The translations under genes and the position numbers were made by a program. Source: Pneumocystis sp. 'macacae' (lineage: Eukaryota; Ascomycota; Pneumocystomycetes; Pneumocystales; Pneumocystaceae). From it: a stretch of 64,000 nucleotides of DNA. The notes below the pieces were generated by a model that was given only the letters and a program-made list of their open reading frames with translations, had not been told where the DNA came from and did not search any database. The stretch is taken from assembly GCA_018127085.1 (NCBI GenBank), contig CM030722.1, forward strand, positions 124,001-188,000, in the 5' to 3' direction. Positions 23,317-32,436 of this stretch are shown one piece after another; positions within the stretch are counted from its first letter, which is position 1, and each line of letters starts with the position of its first letter.

Positions 23317-25685
23317 ATGCTAAATGACAAAAATGATTTAATCAATGTTTCTGAGGAGAACACTGTTTCGGATAGTGCTTTGGAGAGTAATACTAGTAAT
23401 GAACATGTTTTGTCTTTAAAAATGGAAAAACTAAGAATGTCTGCAAATGCAAAAGAGTTTTGTCCAAGTTCTATGTATTTTCAGAAATCAATGGGTTTTA
23501 GGACTTTCATTCTTTTATGGATTATATTTTTTGACTTCTTTTAGATCAGGGAATAAAGTGTGAGTCAAATGATATGACCTATGATTGTATTAGTCAGAAA
23601 TATAATATTCAAGGACACACAGCTCCTAGTTATATGTTTTATCCGCCAGAAAATCATATGCAGGCTATGCAAACACATGTTCATGGTTCGTATTTTAGTA
23701 GGTTTTTTGTTTGTGTTTCCTTTTTTACTAAACTCTAAAGCAACTGGAATAGAAAAGCATTCAGTTGATGGATTTTGTAATGCATCTCCTGCAAAGGTTA
23801 TCAAGATCGGAGAATCTGCAAAATCGCCTGTCAATCTAAGGACGTCGTATAGCAAGACTGAAGAGACGCCTATTGAGGTTAATGAACGTTTGCATTCAGT
23901 TTCTGGTGTAGATACATCGTCCTTTGGCTTAAATCAAGAAAAAACTCGTGTTCCAATATCTATGGATGATGAACGTAAAAACGTTGATGTTGTGGATCTG
24001 TTTCAAGATGATATTGATGACGAAGTTATACAGGATATGTATGGAAAAGAGCATGTGAATGTTGTTTTTATTGGTCATGTTGATGCAGGAAAATCAACAC
24101 TTGGGTACTTCTAGAATATTTTATTTTATTTGACTAATGGTATTAGAGGAAATATTCTTTATATGACGGGAATGGTAGACAAAAGGACGATGGAAAAATA
24201 TGAAAAAGATGCAAAAGATATAGGTCGGGAGAGTTGGTATGAAAATAAAGGCTTTTTAGAATATATTTTTGACAAGAAAGGTATTTGTCATGGGCATTAG
24301 ATTCTACTAAAGAAGAACGGTCTAAAGGGAAAACTGTTGAAGTAGGTAGGGCATATTTTGAAACAGAAAAACGTAAATATACGAGTATTGTACTTATTGT
24401 TATTTGGTTTTACATTAATTTTTTAAGTTCTTGATGCACCTGGTCACAAGTCTTATGTACCGAATATGATAGAGGGTGCTTCTCAGGCGGATGTAGCCGT
24501 ACTTGTTATTTCTGCACGAAAAGGAGAGTATGAAACTGGATTTGAAAAAGGTGGTCAGACAAGAGAGCATGCAATGCTGGCAAAGACTCAGGGAATTACT
24601 AAGCTTATTGTTGTGATTAATAAAATGGATGATCCTACTGTAGAATGGTCAAAAGAAAGGTGTGTAGTTATGTAATTGATATTTCTCTAAAATATTTAAG
24701 ATATGATGAATGTACAAATAAGCTTTTAAGATTTTTGAAAAAGGAGTTAGGATATAATCCAAAAACAAGTATAATTTGTCTTTTTTTGAATGACTCTGAA
24801 AGGCTTAGATTTTGTATTTATTCCAATATCTGCGTTTGCTGGTATAAACATTAAAGATCGTGTTGATAAGAAGATATGTCCTTGGTATGATGGACCTTCT
24901 CTTCTTGAATATTTGGATCAGATGGATACTCTTGAGCGGAAAATAAAAGCACCATTAATAATTCCGATTCAAGCAAAATATAGAGTCTAGCTCTAGATAA
25001 TTATTATATTTTGTTAATCTCTATTAGGATATGGGATTAGTTGTTGAAGGGAAAATTGAAAGTGGCTATGTTAAAAAAGGGTCAAGTTTTATTCTTATGC
25101 CAAATAAAGTATTTATATATACATTGAAAAATATAATTTTTGATAAATTTTAGAATATTGTTGAAATAACTGCACTATATAATGAAATTGAAGAAATACA
25201 GGTAGCTCGTTGTGGTGATCAAGTCAAACTTCGAATAAGAGGAGTAGAAGAAGATGATGTGATGTCTGGTTATATTTTATCATCAATTAGTAATCCGGTA
25301 CATACTGCCAAAGTATTTGAAGCTCAAATAGCTATTTTGGAGGTCAAGAATTTGCTTACTTCGGGTTATTCGTGTATTATTCATATTCACACAGTGGTTC
25401 AAGATGTTACATTTTTGGTAAATATTGTAGCTTTCATATATCAATCAATTAAATGAGCGCATTCAGAAATTACTTTATAAACTTGACAAAGTAACGAACA
25501 GACGAAGCAAAAAACCGCCTTCGTTTGCGACAAAAGGTATGAAGATTGTAGCTTTATTGGACGTTGCAACTCCGATATGCATTGAAACATATGAAAAATA
25601 TAGCCAACTTGGACGATTTATTCTTCGCAATGAAGGTGTTACCGTGGCTATTGGAAAAGTGACGAAGCTTATCTCTGAAGAGTAA
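23317..25685 (+). CDS. SUP35: translation release factor eRF3
   Basis: About ten exons from [15 protein letters not shown] to the stop at 25685. The first 210 or so residues form the variable N/M region; the GTPase part starts near [16 protein letters not shown] (G1) and includes the [14 protein letters not shown]3 motif, NKMDD (G4) and ISAFAG (G5), then the two beta-barrel domains, ending [18 protein letters not shown], the canonical eRF3 C-terminus. eRF3 works with eRF1 to terminate translation; MTQ2 in this window encodes a predicted methyltransferase for that complex. The N region is acidic/Ser-rich and has no Gln/Asn-rich oligopeptide repeats of the budding-yeast prion type. Introns are 35-55 bp; the junction near 23690 needed a less usual donor (GTTCGT). 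Confidence 0.92.
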
Positions 25686-26375
25686 ATGAAAATCATTTAA
25701 TCAAAGCGAAGTATACTTTGTATTCAATTTATTAAACGCATTTTTTAAAAAATATTATGTTTTGTATTTTAGAAATATTTATAATGAATTGCGCTTATTG
25801 CATATTTTATTGTATTTTATGATGTTTTATTAAAGATTTTTTGCAATATTTTGTTTTATTATTTAAGTTCAAGTTTTTTTAAATTGCATATGAAAATATA
25901 AGTATGGAAATAGTTTAAATTATATAGTATTGACAAATTTCAAGACATTCGCGAAACTGTTGGATTTCTTAGAGATATTAACTGCTTTTTTGGATAATTA
26001 AATTTATTGAAAAATTCCGATGTCTAATGTTGATAAAATGACACTGAACAATATAGATCATCGATGCATGGCAAGCACTTTCAATACTTTTGTGTCTGTA
26101 CAGAGCTCGTCATAAAGCTTCGTTTTTCTGGAGACGATAATCTCTATTTTGTATTATCATTGTATTATCAAAATATAATCTAATCTAACGATATCAACGA
26201 TTTAAAAACAAGAAAAAAACAAGCGTTATAAAAACACAGAGGCTCATTCTATTAAACATGAGTGGACTGCAAAAATAAGCGATTTGCGTGCATCATTTTC
26301 CAAACAAACCCGAGTACTGATCCTCTTCGTACATCCCCCATGGCACTCTACCTATAATTATGGAATACCACCAAT
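25686..26375. other. intergenic region with rising GC toward the right
   Basis: 690 bp between SUP35 and the CUE2-like gene. The first 500 bp are AT-rich like the rest of the chromosome; the last 150-200 bp are clearly richer in C and form the left shoulder of the GC island. It should carry the promoter of the CUE2-like gene. Confidence 0.5.
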
Positions 26376-27729
26376 ATGGACCGTGCCCATAGCAACATGT
26401 CTCAGAGCGACCCCGCCGCCCTCGACCACCAGAGTGCTGACCACGACTCCCTCTCTTTCCTCAAAACAATCTTCCCTCAACTGCTTCCTGACTATCTACT
26501 ACGCATCCTCTGTAAACACGGAAACGCACTCGAAGAAGCCGTGGACGAGATACTAAGCAGTCCAAGCAACGACGACCCCTCTCTCGATGCCTTCTTCTCT
26601 GGAGTCTCTTCGTCTCCAAAGACAAAAAAACACCGCAAACACAGAAAAACCCCCAATATCCCACTGGATCTGTCCGCCCACTCCGATCCACTCCATCCCC
26701 GCCCCGCATGGCACAATATCGTCCCCGACACCCACTGGCTTGCCGACACCTTCCAGATCTCCAGGAAATACGCTGTCTCTCTCTACCACCAGTCCTCCAT
26801 GTCTCTCCCGGACTCCATATCTGCTCTCCTCTCTGCCGGCCCCATTGTCGACCGCATCAACTCGTCGCTTGCAATGCTTCAGCCGGACTATATCCCCAAT
26901 CTCGCCCGCCTCAGATCCCTCTTCCCCCTTCTCGACTGCGATACCTGCGAGCGCGTCCTGCTTTCTGTCGACAACTGTCTCTCCAAAGCCGCCCGTGTTG
27001 CTGCTGCCATCGCCCCCCACCCTAACCCTGCCCTCCCGAGCCCCGACTCCCCCAACCCTATACCTAGCCCTAGCCCTGCCCCAACCCCAATCCCCAGCTC
27101 TACCCTCGCGAACAGCCCTGGCCCTAACCCTGCATGCAGCCCCGGCCCTGCTCCGAGCTCCCTCTACTCTGACACCGTCCTCGACACCGTGTCGGTCGCC
27201 TACAGCCCCGACGAGTGCCAGACAAACATCTCGGTCTTTGCCTTCAAGCGCAGCCACGCCCTGCAGCAGGCTGCCAGGGCATACAGGGCAAGAGCCCGTC
27301 CCTTCCATGCCGACATTGTTGCCCACTACTCTGCCAAGGTGCCTGTCCCCGCTGTCTCCTGCTTATCTCTAGGCCCGCGAGTACGACGCCTGTCTCCGCC
27401 TCTGGACTCTCCGTGCCAAGATCTGTGCCATGCTGCCCATCCCCCTCTACTCCATCGACCTCCACGGACTCACTGTCTCCGAGGCCTGTCTCCTCGTCCG
27501 CGAACACCTCTCCCACTGGTGGCATCGCCAGCTTGCGCTTTCTCCTGCTGCCCGCAGGCCTGTCGAGGTCGTCACCGGCATCGGCGTCCACAGCAGGACC
27601 GGCCGTCCTGCCCTCCGCCCCGCCATCCTCCGTCTCCTCGCTGCCGACGGCTGGCTTGTCCAGGAGCTCCCTGGCAGGGTCCTCGTCCACCGCCCTGCCT
27701 CCCCCAATCCACTCAGACATCTACCCTAA
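26376..27729 (+). CDS. CUE2: CUE2-like CUE/Smr-domain RNA endonuclease
   Basis: Two exons, join(26376..27338, 27373..27729), 439 residues, separated by a 34-bp intron. The N-terminus has a CUE domain (FLKTIFPQLLPDYLLRILC, with the Phe-Pro signature) and a second CUE-like helix bundle around LRSLFPLLDCDTCERVL. A proline-rich linker follows, then a DUF1771-like helix (ALQQAARAYRARARPFHADI, continuing after the intron) and a C-terminal Smr domain with DLHGLTVSEAC and TGIGVHSRTG, both core motifs present. Cue2 in yeast cleaves mRNA at collided ribosomes in no-go decay, recognising ubiquitin through CUE domains. The stop codon TAA lies inside the first CCCTAA unit of the downstream repeat tract. 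Codon usage is extremely GC-biased compared with SUP35 next door. Confidence 0.85.
27019..27132 (+). repeat. telomere-like degenerate repeats inside the CUE2-like coding linker
   Basis: Within the proline-rich linker, units such as CCCTAACCCTG (27020 and 27120 regions) and CCTAGCCCTAGCCCTG alternate with CCC-rich sequence. In the gene's frame they translate as Pro-Asn-Pro, Pro-Ser-Pro and Pro-Gly-Pro runs and avoid the TAA stop. They match the units of the adjacent non-coding tract, so the linker appears to have grown from the same repeat. Confidence 0.7.
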
Positions 27730-27935
27730 CCCTGCCCGCTCCACCTCCCTGCCCTAACCCTAACCTGATCCTCTCACTGAGCCCTAACCCTGCCCTGCAT
27801 GCACAACCTAACCCTGACCTGTATGCATAACCCTAACCTACATCCACAACCCTAACCTATATACAGAACCCGGCCCTTCTTGTAACCCAACCCTACCCGC
27901 CTGAACCCTAACCCCAACCCTAACTCTGCGCTGCG
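27724..27935 (+). repeat. interstitial telomere-like CCCTAA repeat tract
   Basis: The whole convergent gap between the CUE2-like stop and the TSR2 stop is degenerate CCCTAACCC(TGCC) sequence. Eight exact CCCTAA hexamers start at 27724, 27752, 27758, 27782, 27831, 27850, 27906 and 27918, with variants such as CCCTGACC, CCCAACCC and ACCTAACCC between. TTAGGG is the telomere repeat of many fungi, including Pneumocystis as reported. It may act as a shared terminator, a binding site for a TTAGGG-binding Myb protein, or be a relic; that part is inference. Confidence 0.8.
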
Positions 27936-28375
27936 CTACTCAGACCCGTCGCTGTCTGCGCACGGCGGGACTGCGGCGGGCGGCGGGTGTCCGCGCCAGT
28001 GCTCGTACCACGCAACGATGTGTCCCGTGTCGCCCGCCTCGCACGCCGCCCGCAGCCCGACAATCTGTGCCGCAAGTGCTGCAGCCGACCCGTCCTCGAC
28101 AACAACCGAGAACTCGTCCTCCATGATCTGCAGCAGGACGGCCTCCACGTCCTCTGCACTTGGTGCTGCCGGCCCTGGCATCAGCTGCTGTGTGCACATG
28201 ACCCACCTCCTGCCAGATCTGCCACGACGCCCGCTGCCCACTCCCGCTTTGCTGCACTCTCGGGTCCGCCCCAGTGTGCAGCGACTGCTGTTGCCAGGAC
28301 AGGCCATGTATGCAGTGCAAGGGCGACGCCCAGCTCAAAGTGGGCGCGCCATGCCTGTGCTGGGTGCTGGTGCAT
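27936..28375 (-). CDS. TSR2: pre-rRNA processing protein Tsr2
   Basis: Two exons, complement(join(27936..28174, 28207..28375)), 135 residues; the 32-bp intron is among the shortest in the window. Exon 1 has FELGVALALHTWPVLATAV, then HWGGPESAAKREWAAGVV, and exon 2 has AEDVEAVLLQIMEDEFSVVV followed by EDGSA. Both blocks are diagnostic of Tsr2, a chaperone of ribosomal protein eS26 needed for 20S pre-rRNA processing. The C-terminal tail is short and acidic. The ATG at 28375 begins only 8 bp after the stop of the proline-rich ORF on the same strand. Fully GC-biased codon use. Confidence 0.85.
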
Positions 28376-28383
28376 AAGGACAC

Positions 28384-28740
28384 TCAGCGGCTGCGCGGGC
28401 AGCGCCAGTCGTCGGACAGAGCGGCGTCTGAGTCGGACGCGCTGTCGGGGGGCGGAGGCGGAGTGGGGGGCGCAGGCGGGGGGGCGGGGGAGGGGGGCGC
28501 GCGGACAAGCTGGACGCGGGACGCGAGGAGTGCAGCGCGGCGGTCATAGGCCGCCTGGTCCCAGGAGTCGTCGAGGACACGGTCACGCGCCCACTGGGAG
28601 GGCGACAGGGGGGGGGAGGGCGTCCGGGGAGGGGGAGGGGGGGGAGGGGAGTCAAAGAAGTCCGGGGGGAGGGGGTTAGGGGGGTTAGGGCGGGGGCGCT
28701 TGGGGGGGGGTTCGGTGTCGGAGAGTGGGTGTCGGTGCAT
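28384..28740 (-). CDS. proline-rich protein, unrecognised, possibly ZNF830/Ccdc16-like
   Basis: A 118-residue ORF with NLS-like PPPKRPRP, a LPPDFFDSP motif near residue 28, long Pro runs, an amphipathic segment (SQWARDRVLDDSWDQAAYDR near residue 47) and a C-terminal SDDWRCPRSR. The LPxDFF motif, helical middle and terminal DWR recall the C-terminal part of the ZNF830/CCDC16 splicing-linked family, but the zinc finger of that family is absent, so this is only a suggestion. The start codon overlaps that of MED31 on the other strand (CATG at 28738..28741). It may be a chance product of low-complexity GC-rich DNA; the non-repetitive helical segment argues for a real protein. Confidence 0.45.
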   Translation of the reverse strand: MHRHPLSDTEPPPKRPRPNPPNPLPPDFFDSPPPPPPPRTPSPPLSPSQWARDRVLDDSWDQAAYDRRAALLASRVQLVRAPPSPAPPPAPPTPPPPPDSASDSDAALSDDWRCPRSR

Positions 28741-28741
28741 G
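28738..28741. promoter_or_regulatory. overlapping divergent start codons in a CATG palindrome
   Basis: The + strand ATG of MED31 (28739..28741) and the - strand ATG of the proline-rich ORF (28740..28738) share bases in the palindrome CATG. If both are used, each transcript's leader is antisense to the other gene's coding region. Confidence 0.5.
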
Positions 28742-29170
28742 GAGCGGGCACGCAGCGTGCACAGGGAAGAGATGGAGGGGGAGCAGCGGCGGTTTGAGGA
28801 GGAGCTGGAGTTTGTGCAGTGCCTGGCGAGTCCGTGGTACCTGAACTGTGGGGACGGAGAGTGGGGAGGCGGGGGCTGACGGGGCAGATCTTGCGCAGAA
28901 CCGGTATCTGGAGTCGGAGGCGTTTGTGAACTATCTGGCGTATCTGTCGTACTGGCGGCGGCCGGAGTATGCGCAGTTTGTGACGTAGGTGTGGAGGGGG
29001 AGGCGGTGCTGATGGACAGGTATCCGGCGTGTCTGCACCATCTGAGGCTGCTGGAGTCGGCGGGGTTCCGGGCAGAGATATCGCGGGCGGATGTGGCGCG
29101 GAGGCTGAATGACGAGCTGTACTATGTGTGGCTGGACGGGGGGAGGGGGGGAGGCAGTGGGGGAGGATAG
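28739..29170 (+). CDS. MED31: Mediator subunit Med31 (Soh1)
   Basis: Three exons, join(28739..28847, 28888..28984, 29020..29170), 118 residues, introns of 40 and 35 bp, phases consistent. The protein reads [19 protein letters not shown], then [39 protein letters not shown] and [13 protein letters not shown], ending [12 protein letters not shown] and a Gly-rich tail. This follows the Med31 consensus closely, so the four-helix bundle appears complete. Med31 sits at the middle module of Mediator and helps pre-initiation complex assembly. A second in-frame ATG at 28772 is an alternative start. G-rich codons dominate, and the C-terminal Gly run is encoded by poly-G that may be prone to slippage. 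Confidence 0.9.
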
Positions 29171-29291
29171 GGGGAGAGGGGGGGTGCAGAATATTTTGGA
29201 TATCTAGTCTAGTATTCAGAAAACAATAAGCGGTGTGGATCTCGTCAATGCAAGGAAGCAGCAGTGTTTTAGAGTTGCAGGTAGTAGGGGG

Positions 29292-31124
29292 CTATGCAAA
29301 TGATTCAAAAACGCCGTGTGTTTCGCCGGGGAGACTGTAGGTGTTGGTGTGTTCTCGGTAGGTCTCGTCTAGGACGAGGTGCTGAAACTGGGATCTGATT
29401 TTGGCTTCTTTTGTCAGATTGTTGAGGTGGTTCCGCAGTTTGGCTACGCCAGAGCCGCTAAAAACACAACTGTTTCTTTAGTAGGGGTGCAAGAGGCCGG
29501 CAGAACCTACAATACGGCTTGCTGGTGGTGATTGAAGTCTTCTTTTTAGCAAAGCGGTCTACTACAGGGGTGTCCTACCTCTGGGAGATGGTCGACAAAA
29601 CTGTGTAAATTCAGGCTGCAAAAATTGAGAAACACCAGTCAGGCTCAGATGAGTAAGCTTTTTGCATGTATTCAATAGCTCGAGAATAGCCTAAGAGGAA
29701 GCAATTAGACGGTGAGCAACCAGGAGAAGACAACAAACATGCAGTGTGAGATTGACGCAATATGAAAGATGGATACGTTCTAATGCATTTTCAGTTGTTT
29801 TATGGTTAGCGAGAGCAAAAATCGACAAATCAGTTATATTTGCACATTTCACAAGTCCAATTCTTTTTAGTTTAGGCAAAGATGCTAATTCACAAATCGA
29901 AAGATCTGTTAGTTGAATACAACATGCTAGATCAAGATAGCGCAATCGAGAACAATATCGACTAAGATATATAATGCTGCGGTCTGTTATGGCACTACAA
30001 TGGCCCAGATGTAGAAAATGTATATTTTTGCCCAATCTAGCGATATACATTACACCTCTGTCTGTAATATTAGAACATTTTGCGAGAATTAAATTTCTGA
30101 GTTTTGGGATTGCAACAGAAATATGATAAATACAGTCGTCTGTAATCCGAGTACAGGATGTCAAATCTAATATGCGTAAGTGTTCGTATCTTTCATTTCC
30201 CATATTTAGGAAAAGCTCGTTGGTTATTGATGTGCACTGTGCAAGTCTTAGTTCTCTTAAATAATTTAGCTTAGTAAATGCGGCCTCAGCTGATTGATTT
30301 GTAATTTCAAAACAGTTATCAAGGTCCATTTCAAGTAAAGATGGACATCTAGATGCCAATGATAATACCGAAAGATCGGTTATTAGATGGCACCCATTCA
30401 GTTTAATTCTGCGTAAATTGGAGCAAGAATGTGCTATTGCTATGATTGACTCGTCTGTGATATTTTTACAATTAGTAAGATTAAGACCCTGTAAATTTTT
30501 CAAATGTTTTGCAATACAAAATAGTGTTTTATTTGTAATAAGCTCCACTCCAGTGAAGTCTAATGCAAGAAGATTTGGATTTCTGGACAAAATATCACAA
30601 ATGCCCTTATCTGTAACCCGTTTACAGCCGATAAGCGTTAATCTTTCAAGTAGTGTGCATTTATCAAGCTTTGAGAGGTATTGATCCGAAACATAATCGC
30701 ATACATAGCTCAAATTAAGTCGGCGGATAAGTTGTGCATAATTAAATGACAAATTTTTTCGGCATAATGTATTGCAAAACTTTATAAGGCTCGATGATTG
30801 GTACAGAAATGGCCTGTACCAAAGGCTTTCAATACTACAATGACACCATGACCAGCATACAAGAAGACATGATTGCATGTCTGTTCCTGAAGAAATATAT
30901 TTGAAAATTGTTAAAATAAGCTCCGAGGGAAGTCGTTCTGCTGCAGATGCAGTTCTTCTTCCTTTAGACACATTTACCTTTTTTGGTTTTTGTACTATTT
31001 TTCCCGGAACATGGATGATCTCTTCATCTTCTGATGTTCTTTCGGAATTCGTAGGTTTCGTTGTTTTACTTGATGAAAGTCTAGACCAACTTTTAAATCG
31101 AAAATCCACTCCATTCTGTCTCAT
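29292..31124 (-). CDS. GRR1: F-box/leucine-rich-repeat protein Grr1 (SCF subunit)
   Basis: Four exons, complement(join(29292..29457, 29511..29541, 29579..29690, 29739..31124)), 564 residues with consistent phases. An F-box (AERLPSELILTIFKYI, then SCLLVCWSWCHCSIESLWY) is followed by about a dozen cysteine-type LRRs of the form NCKNITDESIIAIA, then HLSLTGVSQFLQPEFTQFCR and a C-terminal tail GSGVAKLRNHLNNLTKEAKI. These match Grr1, the SCF ubiquitin ligase receptor for G1 cyclins and nutrient-regulator turnover. The start is the first in-frame ATG; the frame stays open to 31232 without another ATG, so an extra 5' exon is possible. GC content rises sharply in the last three exons, which lie next to the GC island. 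Confidence 0.9.
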
Positions 31125-31232
31125 ATCATGACTATATAACTTTGTTTTATCTTCTTTTTCTAAAAAAATTGGTTTTTTATAAAATGGTTGTTGATGAATA
31201 TGATGCAAACGTTGATTTTCGATGATTTGCAA

Positions 31233-32436
31233 TCGAATGCTTTTAAAGGTTCAGATAACAAATCATGCTATACAAGGGGAAAATTGTATATATACAAGTG
31301 ATAAAGATTGGAACGTGTTTTTTATGTTCTAACGAATTATTTTCGATGTTTTTTGTTCAAAGATATGTATACTAATCAATAAGTTATTTTGATTAAATGG
31401 TAGAAATGAAGGATAATTATATATTGAATGATGATAATTTAAAGTTTTTAAGATAAATTCCTATCTGTATTTTTTTATTTTTGTTTACACTTTTTACAGA
31501 GAAAATAAGTTAGATGAGTTTTACGGGCATATATATTATTGTATACAGTATGTAAACAAAAAAATTGATTAGTTTCTATTTTGTTCAAAATAATATGAGT
31601 ATACGCGTTTTAGTGTTATGTGAATTAACTTTTGTATAAATGAGGAATGAATGTGAATGTCTATGATTTTTGTGGTTGTTCAAGATTAGATATAGTGTAC
31701 TGAGATAGACATACAAAAAACGGGAGAAAAATTGTATTTCTATATTTTTTATATATGGAAAGTATATGTATTTTGCTTCTTTGGAATTTCTTAATTTTTT
31801 TATATTTTTATTATAGTTCGTGTTTTAGACTTATTTTTCGTTCTGATACAGTGAATAGCTTTTTTGATAAACAAAACTTGGAATTTTTTAAATCTGTCTT
31901 TCGATGCTTTTATCAAGATTTTTAAAGTTTTGAATATTTCACAAAATTCAATGACTGTTTAAAATACAAATAAAAATGCTTTTCACTCCATTTAATTCAT
32001 ATAAATATTATTCCTGTAGGTTTCAGGAACGACCTGTATTCGTACAGTTTTACAGAATTTATTTTTATACATTTATTATCAATTTAATATTAAATTGATT
32101 TTACTAAAAATCTGTACAGCTTTGTTTTTTCTGTTAGAAACATTAAATCTCAGATAACACGATTTTTTATTTTTTTGTTATTTTTATTGAATTACTATTT
32201 ATTTGCAAATATAATTTTTCATAATCGAGAAGGCCTTATATAAAACTCAACGATTTACGACTGCAACACATATAAATTATACCCAACTAATGTGCAAATA
32301 AAAAGATCAAATAAGGCGAATTGTTGGCTCTAAAAAGGTTTTAGTTGTATGAGATTCAGTGTTTCTGATTTATATACGATAATTTCTTATAAGGAACAGT
32401 ATTTATATTAATCTTTTCAAAAACGAAAAGATTAAT
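31233..32436. promoter_or_regulatory. long divergent intergenic region GRR1 / MOT1
   Basis: 1.2 kb of AT-rich sequence between divergent genes. It may include an unplaced 5' exon of GRR1 near its left end. A short inverted repeat (about 32412-32432, around CTTTTC and GAAAAG) precedes the MOT1 start. Nothing else recognised. Confidence 0.45.

Larger units (their letters stand above)
26376..29170. other. GC-rich island in an AT-rich chromosome
   Basis: About 2.8 kb with predominantly C or G at third codon positions, many CpG, and long C (left) or G (right) runs, against a strongly AT-rich background. It holds four short genes (CUE2-like, TSR2, proline-rich ORF, MED31) with introns of 32-40 bp and telomere-like repeats. 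Composition declines gradually over a few hundred bases on each side. Confidence 0.9.

Noticed and set aside
26239..26252. 14-base sequence identical to part of the snoRNA candidate (40391..40404), suggesting a second copy
   Set aside because: A 14-base match between two places in 64 kb is expected by chance, more so in AT-rich DNA, and there is no box C/D context at 26.2 kb.
26553..27326. 257-residue minus-strand ORF antisense to the CUE2-like gene, and similar long ORFs on both strands from 26.5 to 28.7 kb
   Set aside because: GC-rich DNA has few stop codons, so long antisense ORFs arise by chance; these show only Gly/Val/Arg-rich low complexity, while the sense frame has CUE and Smr motifs.
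27987..28679. 230-residue + strand ORF over TSR2
   Set aside because: It is antisense to TSR2 and the proline-rich ORF, rich in Arg/Gly, and has no domain-like pattern.
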